Source of the DNA: Notospermus geniculatus | Taxonomy: Eukaryota > Nemertea > Pilidiophora > Heteronemertea > Lineidae | NCBI GenBank assembly: GCA_002633025.1 | Contig: NMRB01000850.1 | Span: 68,933-132,932, forward strand | Direction of reading: 5' to 3' | Length of the DNA stretch: 64,000 nucleotides | In this document: positions 34,595 through 46,442 of the stretch, piece by piece | Layout of the letters: each line of letters begins with the position of its first letter | Position numbering within the stretch: the first letter of the stretch is position 1 | Position numbers and translations under genes: made by a program | Notes under the pieces: model-generated | Told to the model about the DNA's origin: nothing | What the model saw: only the letters and a program-made list of their open reading frames with translations | The model's database searches: none

Positions 34595-34690
34595 GAGTTT
34601 CGGATTGTAAAGTTCCAGCCTGAAGAAGACCCCGGTTGGGGTCGAAAATTCGCAAACACTCTGGAAATTGCCTTTTCATTTATCATATAT
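34595..34690 (+). ncRNA. Hammerhead-ribozyme-like motif, copy 1
   Basis: CTGAAGA (34620-34626) is followed by an extra A, the stem-loop GACCCC-GGTT-GGGGTC and GAAA. This resembles the CUGANGA-stem II-GAAA core of minimal hammerhead ribozymes in Penelope-like retroelements, but with one extra base next to stem II. Copies are at 58144-58174 and 63723-63753. Activity is not implied. Confidence 0.4.
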
Positions 34691-35522
34691 TGTGTGTCAA
34701 TTTTTGTGCTTTTCTCCTCTTTGGATATTCTTGTGAAAAGTACTTATTCATCATTATAGTATTTATCCATTGTAAATAGGGACAATCGCAATGAGCATTG
34801 TTAAAAAAATTTGCATTTATAGGGTGATTAACAAAATATTATTTTGGTACATATTTTTGGGTAAATTACTGAACTTGCTGTTTATGTATTTCCTTGACTG
34901 AAAATGTGATTAATTTTGTGATGTACTGTGTGTACTTTGTGATGCAAAAATAATAGTGAAGACAGATGTTGGAATGTGATATTTTTTAAATATATTGTTG
35001 TTTATTTATTTCACTGTAGTAGTTATTTTTTTCTCTTTAGTCTACATCATTATGTGTTACTTTGAATTTGTTGTCAATAGAAATTACTGATAACTATCAG
35101 ACTGTCAATAGAGCATTTTGTTTCAAGTGATTTCTTGTTTATCACATTCAGAATAGCCCAAGTTAAAAAATTAAGAAAGAAAAACGATTTGTAACTTTAG
35201 CCAAAGAAAACGTGCAATGAAAACTGTTTTTTTTTTGTGTTAATAGGTTTTTTTCACACTGGCGCATAGAGTGAGCATTCAGTGCCCGTTTTCCATTCAT
35301 ATTATAATAAGCACTATGATTGACAGGTGGCGGCGGGTAACACGTCACGGGAGGCCACGTGAGTGTCTACATAGGGGCGCGCTGATCTCCTGTCATGCCC
35401 GGCGCAATTGTTTACGATCAGGAGTACTGAAATACAGCTTTCGTCGGCTGGAGGGAATGGATGATGTATACGGTAATCAACTCAGTTGATAGTGCATTCA
35501 GAAGTGCTCGCGCTATGCGCCT

Positions 35523-38130
35523 ATTAAAGGGACTCTAGAGGGAACCGGCTATTAGGCTACTATGAGTACCATTTACCTTCAACCAGCCGGCGCCACTGGT
35601 CAAGAGGTCCAGGGCAGAATCGCGGGAAATTCTATAAATAGCTCTGGGGAACCCATGATGATGTCACGTCAGCCATGGAATTCCGAGCGTTAAAAATAGA
35701 TACACCTCATGGAAAAGCTCCACGGTCTGGCGGAACAAACTACCATTATGCAATTAGATTTAGAATAGTTATACCCCAGAATACTCAGAGGTTTATTGTA
35801 CGCAGTGGTTTGCACAGTTGGGGCATTATGTTGGGGTGGGACTTGAGCCAAAGGAAAGCTGAAGTTGACTTTTCTCAGTGCTTCGAGCATAGGGAAAGTC
35901 TAACGAATATGAAATTCTGAGTGGGTCAACTAGGGATAGTAGCCCATTATAGGCCAATTTAGTTGTCAACTAGGCTTAGAAGCGTTTTATGAATATGGCT
36001 CCTGAGCGCCAAATAGATTATACAGGAATGTAGTCAGGGGTTTGAGGAGAAATCGACTAATTGGAAATATAAAGCTCGGTCAGATTTGTGCATTTGAAGA
36101 TGTGTAGCGCCCGGCGAATCAGAAAGCACTGCGCTGTACACTTCATTAACCGAGTTCTCGGGGAAAACTTGACGATAAAGCTTTGTTTTTTCATGGACTT
36201 TTTTTTTCTTGAAGGGCTGAATTTGGGACATCGGTTTCGGAGGGGTGTTCATTGGCGGGAATTTGAGCAACACCATAGAACGGCATCGTTTGCACCGAAC
36301 CATGCCCAGTCCATGCAGACCGAACACCGCGCAAATTTCGTGGTGTATTTTGGGGATTCAACATCACACACATTGCTCAGTATACATGGTAGCCATGAAT
36401 ACCCTCCGTTCAGACACACATAAAAAAACACCACAACGGTCGAATTACATCAACCTTGCCATTCAACCATGCAATGACAAGGTTTAATTCCTTATTATAA
36501 ACACCGCTAAATCGCCAGCACTACCACACTTCCCAATAAATTGATATTATGTAATGTTAAGAGATTCTCTAGTCCAGTAAATATAAGTTTGACCCCAAAC
36601 AAATTGCAATAGTTNNNNNNNNNNNNNNNNNNNNNNNNNNNNNNNNNNNNNNNNNNNNNNNNNNNNNNNNNNNNNNNNNNNNNNNNNNNNNNNNNNNNNN
36701 NNNNNNNNNNNNNNNNNNNNNNNNNNNNNNNNNNNNNNNNNNNNNNNNNNNNNNNNNNNNNNNNNNNNNNNNNNNNNNNNNNNNNNNNNNNNNNNNNNNN
36801 NNNNNNNNNNNNNNNNNNNNNNNNNNNNNNNNNNNNNNNNNNNNNNNNNNNNNNNNNNNNNNNNNNNNNNNNNNNNNNNNNNNNNNNNNNNNNNNNNNNN
36901 NNNNNNNNNNNNNNNNNNNNNNNNNNNNNNNNNNNNNNNNNNNNNNNNNNNNNNNNNNNNNNNNNNNNNNNNNNNNNNNNNNNNNNNNNNNNNNNNNNNN
37001 NNNNNNNNNNNNNNNNNNNNNNNNNNNNNNNNNNNNNNNNNNNNNNNNNNNNNNNNNNNNNNNNNNNNNNNNNNNNNNNNNNNNNNNNNNNNNNNNNNNN
37101 NNNNNNNNNNNNNNNNNNNNNNNNNNNNNNNNNNNNNNNNNNNNNNNNNNNNNNNNNNNNNNNNNNNNNNNNNNNNNNNNNNNNNNNNNNNNNNNNNNNN
37201 NNNNNNNNNNNNNNNNNNNNNNNNNNNNNNNNNNNNNNNNNNNNNNNNNNNNNNNNNNNNNNNNNNNNNNNNNNNNNNNNNNNNNNNNNNNNNNNNNNNN
37301 NNNNNNNNNNNNNNNNNNNNNNNNNNNNNNNNNNNNNNNNNNNNNNNNNNNNNNNNNNNNNNNNNNNNNNNNNNNNNNNNNNNNNNNNNNNNNNNNNNNN
37401 NNNNNNNNNNNNNNNNNNNNNNNNNNNNNNNNNNNNNNNNNNNNNNNNNNNNNNNNNNNNNNNNNNNNNNNNNNNNNNNNNNNNNNNNNNNNNNNNNNNN
37501 NNNNNNNNNNNNNNNNNNNNNNNNNNNNNNNNNNNNNNNNNNNNNNNNNNNNNNNNNNNNNNNNNNNNNNNNNNNNNNNNNNNNNNNNNNNNTTAATCCA
37601 TTCTTTGGTACCACATTTATATACATTTGTAATACATTTATAGGCCCTAAAAGCAACTGTTAAGGAGATACACCACCTCAAAAAGTATTTTGGCGGCCAT
37701 ATTGGATTTATGCCGATTACGTAATTTCCCGTCGTCAGATTTTGGGGGATTTTGGGTGGGATGTTCCTTGACACCCATACAACAAGTTCCAGTCATAAAA
37801 CAAACTATTGCAATTTGTTTGGGGTCAAGGGATTTTTTTCATATTTTTACTGGACTACTCTGGGAATGACCTTTTCTGAGCCCCTCATTAAACTTGTGTC
37901 TATTTTTAACGCTCGGAATTCCATGTCTGACGTGATCATGTGTTCCCCAGAGCTATTTATAAAATTTCCCGCGATTCTGCCTTGTACCTGCGCATGCGTA
38001 CTTATACTTTCATACTCGCGCCATCTATCGACAAATTGATAAACTATTATTGCGACCTGCCACCTATGATTGAGATATCGAACTGACGAATATCCGCGGT
38101 ATCCGTGAGTTCCCTTTAGAGTCCCTTTAA
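35523..38130. mobile_element. Large inverted-repeat element spanning an assembly gap
   Basis: The left end (attaaagggactctagaggg) and right end (ccctttagagtccctttaat) are inverted. Further paired blocks follow: 'cggcgaattccatg'-like 'ttccgagcgttaaaaataga' (35681) with its inverse near 37905-37925, and 'aacaaattgcaatagtt' (36598-36614) with its inverse at 37801-37820. The centre contains 978 N, so any internal gene is unknown. Confidence 0.6.
36615..37592. other. Assembly gap (978 N)
   Basis: A run of N in the centre of an inverted repeat. The two long open frames running through it are artefacts. Confidence 0.99.
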
Positions 38131-38154
38131 TGCTCATGACAATGCCCTAATCGC

Positions 38155-38345
38155 GTTTTGACAAAAGGCTTATGCGCCACCATTCAATTCTTATGCGCCA
38201 CCATTCAACTCTTATGCTCTTTACTTGCTTGGGAATGCGCTTCTTGTGCCTTAATTATTGCTCACAATGCCCTAATGCGCGTTTTGACAAAAGGCTTATG
38301 CGCCACCGTTGAATTCTTAGGCTCTTTACTTGCTTCAGTGACAAA
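38155..38345 (+). repeat. Two-copy ~130-bp tandem repeat
   Basis: 'tttgacaaaaggcttatgcgcc' plus 'gctctttacttgctt' and 'aatgccctaa(t)gcg' recur once, with internal triplication of the 'ttatgcgccaccattcaa' sub-unit. Confidence 0.65.
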
Positions 38346-38375
38346 AGGATATGCGCTCAATCATTCATCCTTGTG

Positions 38376-39525
38376 CGGTAGTCTCGCGCGGCCAGACCTT
38401 CGGTCTACCAACTGAGGGTTTGGCCACAACGTCTGAAACTTTTGTGATGCTGCTTTGCGCACGACTGCCCCGTCAATGGCGAGATCATTCCCGCCCGGCG
38501 GCATCCGTCTTCGGAATAGGAGCAGTCAGCCGCGCATATTGCCGACAACAATGGCAGCCAATTTCTAGCGGGCCAATGTACAAGACATCTACGTGATTGC
38601 TGCACGATCGATAGTGACTGGGACCGCTATAGATGCAGTGGCCACCTGTCGGTCAACTCGCTGCCAGCTCCTATAGGAGCAGTCAGCCGCGCATATTGCT
38701 AACAGATGGCAGCACAGTCTTAGCGGACCAAATGTACTGGAAATCTATTATGATCGCTCGATCGATAATGACTGGGTCCGCTAGATGCATTGAATTGGGC
38801 CCTAGTGACACCTAGTGGTCAACTCGCTGACAGCTCCTATTGCAATCAGCCCAGCAGGTGGTCGCTGTCGGACCGAGCTAACACAAAGCAATTATGTCCC
38901 GCCCGCATATCTTGGAATGAGGTTATAAGCCTGTTAATCGGGCAGCTAATCGTTCTGTGCACTGAATGGTGTCGCCTGCCCACTAATAGTCTCGTGCCAC
39001 CAGACTCTTGCAATTTCCAATAAATTTCCAATGTTAGAGTCTGGTCCAGATGGTTACTTTGACTTGTAAAACCATCATGGCCGACGGTCTACCGCCGATG
39101 ACGTAGAACACAATGCACAAACAATGCAAAAAGCATGCAGCCCGCGAGTATTTTGCAGCCCTTGCTGTTAGCCCTACCGCACTTTTTATACCACAATTTC
39201 GTCCTCAATCGAAAAATTATATACATACCTGTCGGAATCCCAATGAAAGACACTATAAATTGACTTGACAACACACATTGAGGCGATTCATCTCGCTAAT
39301 TTTCACGCTTCGAGTGATCTGGGCGCAGCCATTATTCCTCCTGCAGCCTACGTCACCAACTTTTGAGATCCATGACGCATTGGTAGTGACTAGCCAATCA
39401 GCGAAGCTCCTCTTATTTTGAATTTTCGGAATAAGAAAATTCAATGGAAATTGCGTCCCGTGCCAGACCCTCGGTCTGGCGACCTCGGAGTATGACCGAG
39501 GGGCTGGTTGCGCGAGACTAGCCCA
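38376..39525. mobile_element. TAGTCTCGCGCGGCCAGAC-ended element
   Basis: The left end 'tagtctcgcgcggccagacc' (38380 onward) and the right end with 'ccagaccctcggtctggcga' ... 'gttgcgcgagacta' (39462-39522) form inverted termini with extra local palindromes (gaccttcggtc, gaccctcggtc). The interior repeats 'ggtcaactcgctgacagctc' and 'cgatcgataatgactgggtc'-type blocks two to three times between 38580 and 38850. No transposase is visible. Confidence 0.55.
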
Positions 39526-39529
39526 CTAA

Positions 39530-40600
39530 TACCAGGCAGCCAATCGTACGCCTTCCCGTAAAAGGGGCTGGCCTAAAGGGCATGAGCACAGGCAGAGCAC
39601 TCTAGTGAAAAAAACATATTGTTACTTTTCACGAGCAGTGGGTTTAAAAACAGGTGAAATTAGTGGAGTTGTTAACTACCCTATTTTGTGATTAAAAAAA
39701 GTGTGTGGTAAAAATCACTAAGAGTATTAAGCTTAAAAAACATATCTATTTTTAAAGTGAAATCTGATTCGCGTTAATTAGTTCTGACATTCTTATATGT
39801 CTTTTTTATTTTTCTCAAAAATTGTACAAATGGCCCCATCCCACTTTCCTTAACCTGAAGAGCCACCCACTAAAGCTTTACACCATTTGAAAAAGCGCAC
39901 TTGTATCAACGAATGCCCAAAGTTTCATTTATTTATCTCTGAAAATATTTTTTATGAAATTTTGAAAAGCAGTGTTTTTGCTCAGCATTGTGAGCGGATA
40001 TGGGGGTTTGGGCTCAGCAGTGAAAAAATGTGTTTTAGGTCATGACAGTACACCCATACAGAACACTTTCAATGTTATTCTGTGTGACTGTTTATTTCTC
40101 AGTTAATACAGTGAATGGATGGCTAAGGAAATGTGGGTTCCTTTCGATACCGGTTGGTGTTGGTTTTCTTGCATTTGTACTGCATCAGAGTTAATGGCAA
40201 GTGATCTTCTGGTCGGCCCGGCATCTGCACTCCTGGCCGTATTCATCGTACGTCTTGTATAATTTCCATTGGTCCACGTACTCGACGCACACATGGGTCT
40301 TGCAATCACCGGCTAGAAAAAACAAAATGGCTACGTTCATGTAGATGTATTTATAGATCTGTAAAATCGTGCATGCGTGGTTGCCGCGCTATCAGACATT
40401 TGAATTTGAATTTGAGAACTTTATTGCGCACACTTTATTGACATGAGGGATCAACAAATTTCAGTCTGGCTCTCTCGCCTTGGAACTGTAAAACCTGGAT
40501 GTATAAAGATGTAACACATTTTTAATACTTTTAGTTTAACACTTTTGATGAATGTTTCATAAACAACATCCCATTAAATATGACCTACTGCTTTACATGT
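39530..40600. other. No recognisable gene
   Basis: AT-rich, with only short ORFs lacking signatures. 'ttgaatttgaatttgagaac' at ~40400 is a simple-repeat-like stretch that often marks retroposon 3' ends, but nothing further supports that. Confidence 0.4.
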
Positions 40601-40617
40601 ATTTACGGGTGTTATGA

Positions 40618-40780
40618 CTGGGAATGCCCCGGATGCCGTTGCTCGCTTTATTGTTTGACAAACACTCAGAAACAGAGCCGCATGTTTACCACTGCCTCCG
40701 CCAGCTAAATCCGTCCATTATTTGTTGTGAGTCACTGGAACGGAGGGGGAGGGCAGTGAAAAATATTACACCGGTACTTT
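40618..40780. mobile_element. Copy of the small element that split the 30.5-kb SINE
   Basis: It shares 'ggaatgcccc', 'gctttattgttt', 'acactcagaaacaga' and 'gggcagtgaaaaatattaca' with 30534-30705, in the same orientation. Confidence 0.5.
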
Positions 40781-41082
40781 TAATAGGCTTGATGAAGGAG
40801 GATATGTAGGACTATATAAAAAGTACAAAAGACTGCAATCTATTTATGTGTTTTGAAACTCTCACAACCCACGAGTAAAAAGTGTTACATCTTATTGAAC
40901 TCAGAGTTCTTAAGGCAAGAAAACCTCTTTAGTGATGTCCTCGGGTCCTATCTGTACCTAGTATCATTAATCAATGCAGTTTTGGGTGGAATAGACAACA
41001 TATTTTTCGCGGATTTCGAATGCTCGGTGTGTCGAATACTAATGATAATTTGGAGTAGGCAAAAATTCATATTATTTTCAGG

Positions 41083-41165
41083 CCTTGAAGTTTAAGGCGA
41101 GCTATTTTTGTGAACAATAGAATTTCTATTGATCACAGAAACAGCTCGCCTCAAACTTCAAGGTT
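41083..41165. repeat. Perfect-type hairpin, ~35-bp arms
   Basis: 'ccttgaagtttaaggcgagc' and 'aacaatagaa' are mirrored by 'ctattgatcacag' and 'gctcgcctcaaacttcaagg' with a very short loop. Confidence 0.75.
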
Positions 41166-41950
41166 TTTAACGTTCTTGTTTCCCTACCTTTGCACTCGAT
41201 CGTGCCATTGCTGGCCCATTGTATTTTGCCTGAGGAAAAGTCAAAAGAATGCATGAGATGTGTGAGAGAAGCATGCAGAGAATTACAGGTAAACTATGCT
41301 GTCTTCGAAACAGAACACGGCCATAGACAGGTCCATGCCGGGCAAAAATGGCCCTTTTTTCCAGTCAAGGTTTTCTCTATTGATTTGTCTACTTTGGGGC
41401 ATGCTCTTTGAAATAAGCCTCTGGGCCACCCTGATTTTGCCTCAAATCCAATATGGCTGCCCCAGATATTTCAATGTACAGCAAACTTTTTTCTGGTCCA
41501 TTTTACGCCCCATAAATGTATTACAAACAGATAGAAACATGATGCTAAACTTCCAAAATAACAATTAGAAGTCGTCTGTGACGTCTCCTTGACGTCATAT
41601 CAGCGCAATCACCCCAGATATTTCAATGTACAGCAACCTTTTTTCTGGTTCATTTTACACCCCATAAATGTATTACAAACAGATAGAAACATGATGCTAA
41701 ACTTCCAAAATAAGACATTGGAAGTCGTCTGTGACGTCTCCTTGACGTCGAAATGACATCATATCAGTGCAATCATCCCAGATATTTCAATGTACAGCAA
41801 ACTTTTTTCTGGTTCTTTTTGCACCCCATAAATGTATTACAAACAGATAGAAACATGATGCTAATCTTCCAAAATAAGTCGTTGGAAGTCGTCTGTGACG
41901 TCTCCTTGACGTCGAAATGACATCATATCAGCGCAATCATCCCAGATATT

Positions 41951-42484
41951 TTAGACTCGGGACCCAGTCGTTGTGTCGCTCCGGCCGCCGCACTACACTC
42001 CACAAACGACTGGGAAAGCAAGCTGCAAAATCAGCGGCTAGCGTACCGACAACAACAACGGATGTGAATGAGTTCAGCCAATCAGAAACTGCGTCTTCAA
42101 CAACCGTCGTCTGCTCGTTGCAAGATTCAAATCAGCTGATTATATCGGGAACTTTCTTCGAGGCCAAGAACGGTATCCTGGTATATAGCCAGCTAAGTTC
42201 GATGCTGTGTGCGATAAGCAGTACTTACGGATAAAAAATATCCAGCTAGTGACTTTGAAAAGATTCTAGACGGGCGAGAGGCTCCGGCAAATTTCATCAC
42301 TAACAACCAATCAAAAGTGTGCCAGATTTCCCCTAGTAGATTGCTTTCGGGCAATTTCATTGGTCGAGATGGCCGTTGTTGTTGTCGGTACGCTAGCCGC
42401 TGATTTTGCAGCTTGCTTTCCCAGTCGTTTGTGGAGTGTAGTGCGGCGGCCGGAGCGACACAACGACTGGGTCCCGAGTCTANG
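41951..42484. mobile_element. Palindromic element nested in the 41.3-43.6 kb foldback
   Basis: 'tagactcgggacccagtcgt' onward for ~115 bp (41951-42063) is inverted at 42370-42483. It includes 'gcggccggagcgacacaacg' and 'gctagccgctgattttgcag'. Both arms are nearly identical, suggesting a recent insertion. One N sits in the terminal base region (42483). Confidence 0.75.
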
Positions 42485-42513
42485 AATATTGACGGACAAT
42501 AGAAAAGACTCCT

Positions 42514-42620
42514 GGACCCATATTCATAAAACTAAGGCCAAGTGTGATGCTTAACCTTTGTTCAACACAAAAGATAAGTATCACACTTTAACTTAAGTAT
42601 GTTTATGAATATGGACCCTT
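42514..42620. mobile_element. ~105-bp MITE (CCATATTCATAAA ends)
   Basis: 'cccatattcataaaac' at the left is inverted as 'gtttatgaatatgg' at the right. The inner 'ttgttcaacacaaaagataag' is shared with 22336-22450. It lies in the centre of the foldback element. Confidence 0.65.
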
Positions 42621-43700
42621 GAGTCCTGGCTCAACTGATTCATCGAATCCATATAATGACTACTTGTACATAAAGACAATAACATTTTTGAACAGGTGAA
42701 TTCTGGCCAAATATCAGGCGAAATGATCATGACGAAAGGGAAAATATTTGAGACAATCTAGTGGGTGATTGCACTATAATGACGTCATTTAGGCATCAAG
42801 GAGATGCCGCAGAAAGGGGTAAATCTGGCAGTTCTTCAACAGGTTTTTATGTGTTGGTAATACATTCAGGGGTGTAAAGTGGGCCAGAAAAAAGTTGGCA
42901 CTATATTGAAATATCTGGGGAGACTGCGCTGCTATGACGAGGTCATTTCGCCATCAAGGAGACGTCACAGACGACTTCTACTAATGTGTTATTTTGGAAG
43001 TTTAGCATCTGTTTTTGTGGTACATTAATGGGGCGCTAAATGGGCCAGAAAAAAAGTTTGCTGTACATTGAAATATCTGGGGTGACTGCGCTGATATGAT
43101 GTCATTTCGACGTCAAGGAGACGTCACAGACGACTTCCTATGTCTTATTTTGGAAGTTTAGCATCGTGTTTCAATCTGTTTGTAATACATTTATGGGGCG
43201 TAAAATGGACCAGAAAAAGTTTGGTGTACATTGAAATATATGGGGTGATTGCACTGATATGATGTCATTTCGACGTCAAGGAGACGTCCCAGACAACTTG
43301 TAATGTACTATTTTGGAAGTTTAGCATCATGTTTCTATCTGTTTGTAATACATTTATGGGGCGTAAAATGGACCAGAAAAAAGTTTGCTGTACATTGAAA
43401 TAGCTGGGGCAGTCATATTGGATTTATGGCCGCCATATTGGATTTGAGGCAAAAATCAGGGTGGCCCAGAGGCTTATTTCAAAGAGTATGCCCCAAAGTA
43501 GACAAATCAATAGAGAAAACCTTGACTGGAAAAAAGGGCCATTTTTGCCTGGCATGGACCTGTCTATAAGACAGCTTGGTTGAGACTGCACACAATAGAG
43601 GCTCAACGACACTTTTATTTCTCGATACCTTAGTGATTGCATAGTGTAGGCTATTGCTACTAGCAAATAGGCTATACTTATTCCGTCGGACAATAGTAGG

Positions 43701-45372
43701 GCCGAATCGGTTAATGTCGTCCTGGGTATAACAGAAATATACCCAGGTTCAATGTCGTCCTACAAAACTATACCCTGGGTATAGTTCGATCTACAAAAGT
43801 ATACCGAGGTTTGGATACAACACCTGAAGACGAGATTGTTCTTGTGAATGCCACATCACCATACACAAGCATGACAAGTCGAAAAACATCGCTAGCGCCC
43901 GACACGACGGGCATCACTTTAATATATCGTACCGACAGTCATCAGAGAAGTTTTCGTGCTGTTTAATGGCCACTCAAATCCGCAATACAGGGTGTTTCAA
44001 AAAAAAGTAAACATTTAGAAAATTGTCTCCCAGATAGTAGTTTTATTAGTTTTCAGAAATCTCTTATCTAGTTTCAGTAGACCTTGGTCTCTTCCTTTGT
44101 TTGCTATCATATCAATCATTATCGGTTCCGCATGAGCGAGCACAGGCGATTTACTTGTTTCCAATTTGAAATGGCTTGCGCACGGATGTGAAAGGGTTAA
44201 AACAGAATTACTCACCGTGGTTGTAAAATGTGCTTTGTATCTCCTAAACTCCCAAACAAATTCCATTAACCCATTATCCTCCACAAGCCCACAAACTTGC
44301 GACCATGAATTTGACCTTTCTGATTAAAGTGACAAGAAGACAATGGCGCCATGGAAATCAGTCGTTCATCTCGCAGGAATTAAGGTTCATGATCGTTTTA
44401 ACATCACAAGTGCACATTTTAGTCCTCCACGTGCCCACCATTTCGCTCCACACACACTTGAGCTCTCCTGAGCATGTCGTGAACAACTCGTCTACGTAAT
44501 CATTGCCGGATCTTGCCTCAAACAATCAACTTCAGCAGTTACATTTACTTGAAATGTAAGGTGTAATGTCTTCATTTCCATGTGCCATTGCCTTCTTGAA
44601 CCATTGTGTTGTCATTTTCATAAGGACATGAAGGAGGTCAAATTCAAGGTCCCAAGTTTGTGGGCTTGTGGAGGGTAACAGGTTAATGGAATTTGTTTGG
44701 GAGTTTAGGAGATGCAAAGCACATGTCCACATTTTACAACCACGGTGAGTAATTCTGTTTTAACCCTTTCACATCCGTGCGCAAGCCATTTCAAATTGGA
44801 AACAAGTAAATCGCCTGTGCTCGCTCATGCGGAACAGATAATGATTGATATGATGGCCAACAATGGAAGAGACCAAGGCCTACTGAAACCAGATAAGAGA
44901 TTTCTGAAAACTAATAAAACTACTATCTGGGCGACAATTTTCTAAATGTATACTTTTTTTTGAAACACCCTGTAGTACTCACAGTACGGCTGATGTATGT
45001 CGATGCGGACGTAGATGAACACGCAGATCGGGTCTGTTCGTTCGCTCATTTCTTTGAAATTGTTACCGTAACTTGCGGTAAGTTTGGACCATTGTGTTAA
45101 GACAAATGTTAACAGTGGACCCATGCTATTATGAGCACAAAAGCTGACAATACTGACTGGTATTTTGGCGATGTTGAACTTGCAAAACTGCCGTCTCAGT
45201 TGAAGCGAGAAACAAAATGGCGGCCATCCATTCCTGACTCGTACCTAGGCTCAAAACTACGGTACTGGGTATACTTTTGTAGATCGAACTATACCCAGGG
45301 TATAGTTTTGTAGGACGACATTGAACCTGGGTATATTTCTGTTATACCCAGGACGACATTAACCGATTCGGC
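43701..45372. mobile_element. GCCGAATCGG element 2 with exact 9-bp TSD
   Basis: The TIRs start GCCGAATCGGTTAATGTCGT, extend ~110 bp and contain alternating palindromes of 'tatacccaggg'. The flanks are the exact 9-mer AATAGTAGG (43692-43700 and 45373-45381). The first ~25 bases match element 1 at 20238, but the inner TIRs differ, so they are two families of one superfamily. Another element (43988-44972) is nested inside. Confidence 0.8.
43988..44972. mobile_element. Mariner-like long-TIR element nested in element 2
   Basis: The ends CAGGGTGTTTCAAAAAAAAG and its inverse are flanked by TA (43986-43987 and 44973-44974). The TIRs are ~270-300 bp and include 'ctcttatctagtttcagtag' and 'caggcgatttacttgtttcc'. 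The centre has no recognisable transposase. A solo right end (aaaaGAAACACCCTG type) lies at 45534-45559. Confidence 0.8.
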
Positions 45373-45533
45373 AATAGTAGGGGAACACCCACAGATGTGG
45401 ATCATTCAAAATCGGCTGCGGACTTTAGCTGCGCACGATTTAGATACCAACAATCAGAGATTTCCCTGTCTCGGCCATAGGGCTGGTCGAATTTCGTGGC
45501 TGTCGGCCAAGAGAGGTAGTTACCCGTGATGTA

Positions 45534-45559
45534 GATACTTTTTTTTGAAACACCCTGTA
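45534..45559. mobile_element. Solo terminus of the CAGGGTGTTTC family
   Basis: 'ttttttttgaaacaccctg' followed by TA is identical to the right end at 44953-44972, with no matching left end nearby. Confidence 0.6.
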
Positions 45560-46142
45560 GTTCCCCCACATGACGTCGTGGCCATTCATTGTCCAATCAC
45601 GATATGAAACTACCAAATGTATCCTCCCCGACAATTATTTTACCTACATTTTTGCGCCCATGGTCCGCTTGACCAGCTGAACCTGCCGGTGGGTATTCAA
45701 TGCTATTAAGCTTCTGACGTCATATGATGAGAACCTTTAGAGCGCCATCTTAGTTGGAAAGATGGTTACTCATGATTTAGATATTTCATAATACAGGCCA
45801 ACATGATTTAGACATAAATGCAGGTCGCATGAATTCTATACTTACTATCATCCACTGCCGGGCAGTTGGTTTGAGTGACACATCTTTCCATCAGGCACTC
45901 GTTATCTGGGTGAAAGATTTATCATTGTAATATGCATAGAACATTTTCATATCGCGACAGTCAGTTTAATTGATCAAATAGCGTACATGGCACAAACGTA
46001 CTCGTTGGGTTGACTCTGATCATTTGGGACTCCGGTTTCGTTGCGCCTCATTTACAAAATGCCAGCTTCCAAAATGATGGCAAAATGAAGATATTGCAAC
46101 ATTTTAGCGTGGTCACTATAGATACGAAATTCGCCTGGTATG

Positions 46143-46442
46143 TGCACTGAAAAACTTCATCAAAATAACGAACTTAGGTTTGTTTTCCATATCACCAAAC
46201 TGAGTATCTAAAATCGTCAAAATGACAAGTCCACGTTCGTCATTTTGACGAACATAAACAAGTGTTCATCAAAATGACGAACGTGGACTTGTCGTCCTGA
46301 CAAACCCGTGTTTATGATAGTCAAGGTTCGTCAAAATGACGAACGTGGACTTGCCATTTTGACGAATTTAGATACTCAGTTTGGTGATACGGAAAACGAA
46401 CCAAAGTTCGTCATTTTGATGAAGCATAGTTTTTCAGTGCAT
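46143..46442. mobile_element. Palindromic MITE with TCAAAATGACGAAC motifs
   Basis: 'gcactgaaaaacttcatcaa' and 'ccaaactgagtatctaaa' at the left are inverted at 46360-46440. Between them 'cgtcaaaatgacgaacgtgg' is repeated about three times in both orientations. The ORF across it is a by-product. Confidence 0.7.

Larger units (their letters stand above)
41316..43575. mobile_element. Foldback element with ~150-bp tandem units in both arms
   Basis: The outer arms 41316-41460 and 43395-43575 (ggtccatgccgggcaaaaat, aaccttgactggaaaaaagg) are inverted. Inside each arm are three to four ~150-bp units carrying 'cagatatttcaatgtacagc', 'cataaatgtattacaaacag' and 'gacgtctccttgacgtc': 41457-41945 direct and 42870-43400 inverted. 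The centre holds two further elements. Confidence 0.8.

Noticed and set aside
36547-37774. Very long minus-strand open frames (up to 401 codons)
   Set aside because: They run through the N gap; only a few tens of real codons exist on either side.
41457-41945. CRISPR-like array of ~150-bp units
   Set aside because: The units are full-length tandem repeats with no unique spacers, in a eukaryotic foldback element.
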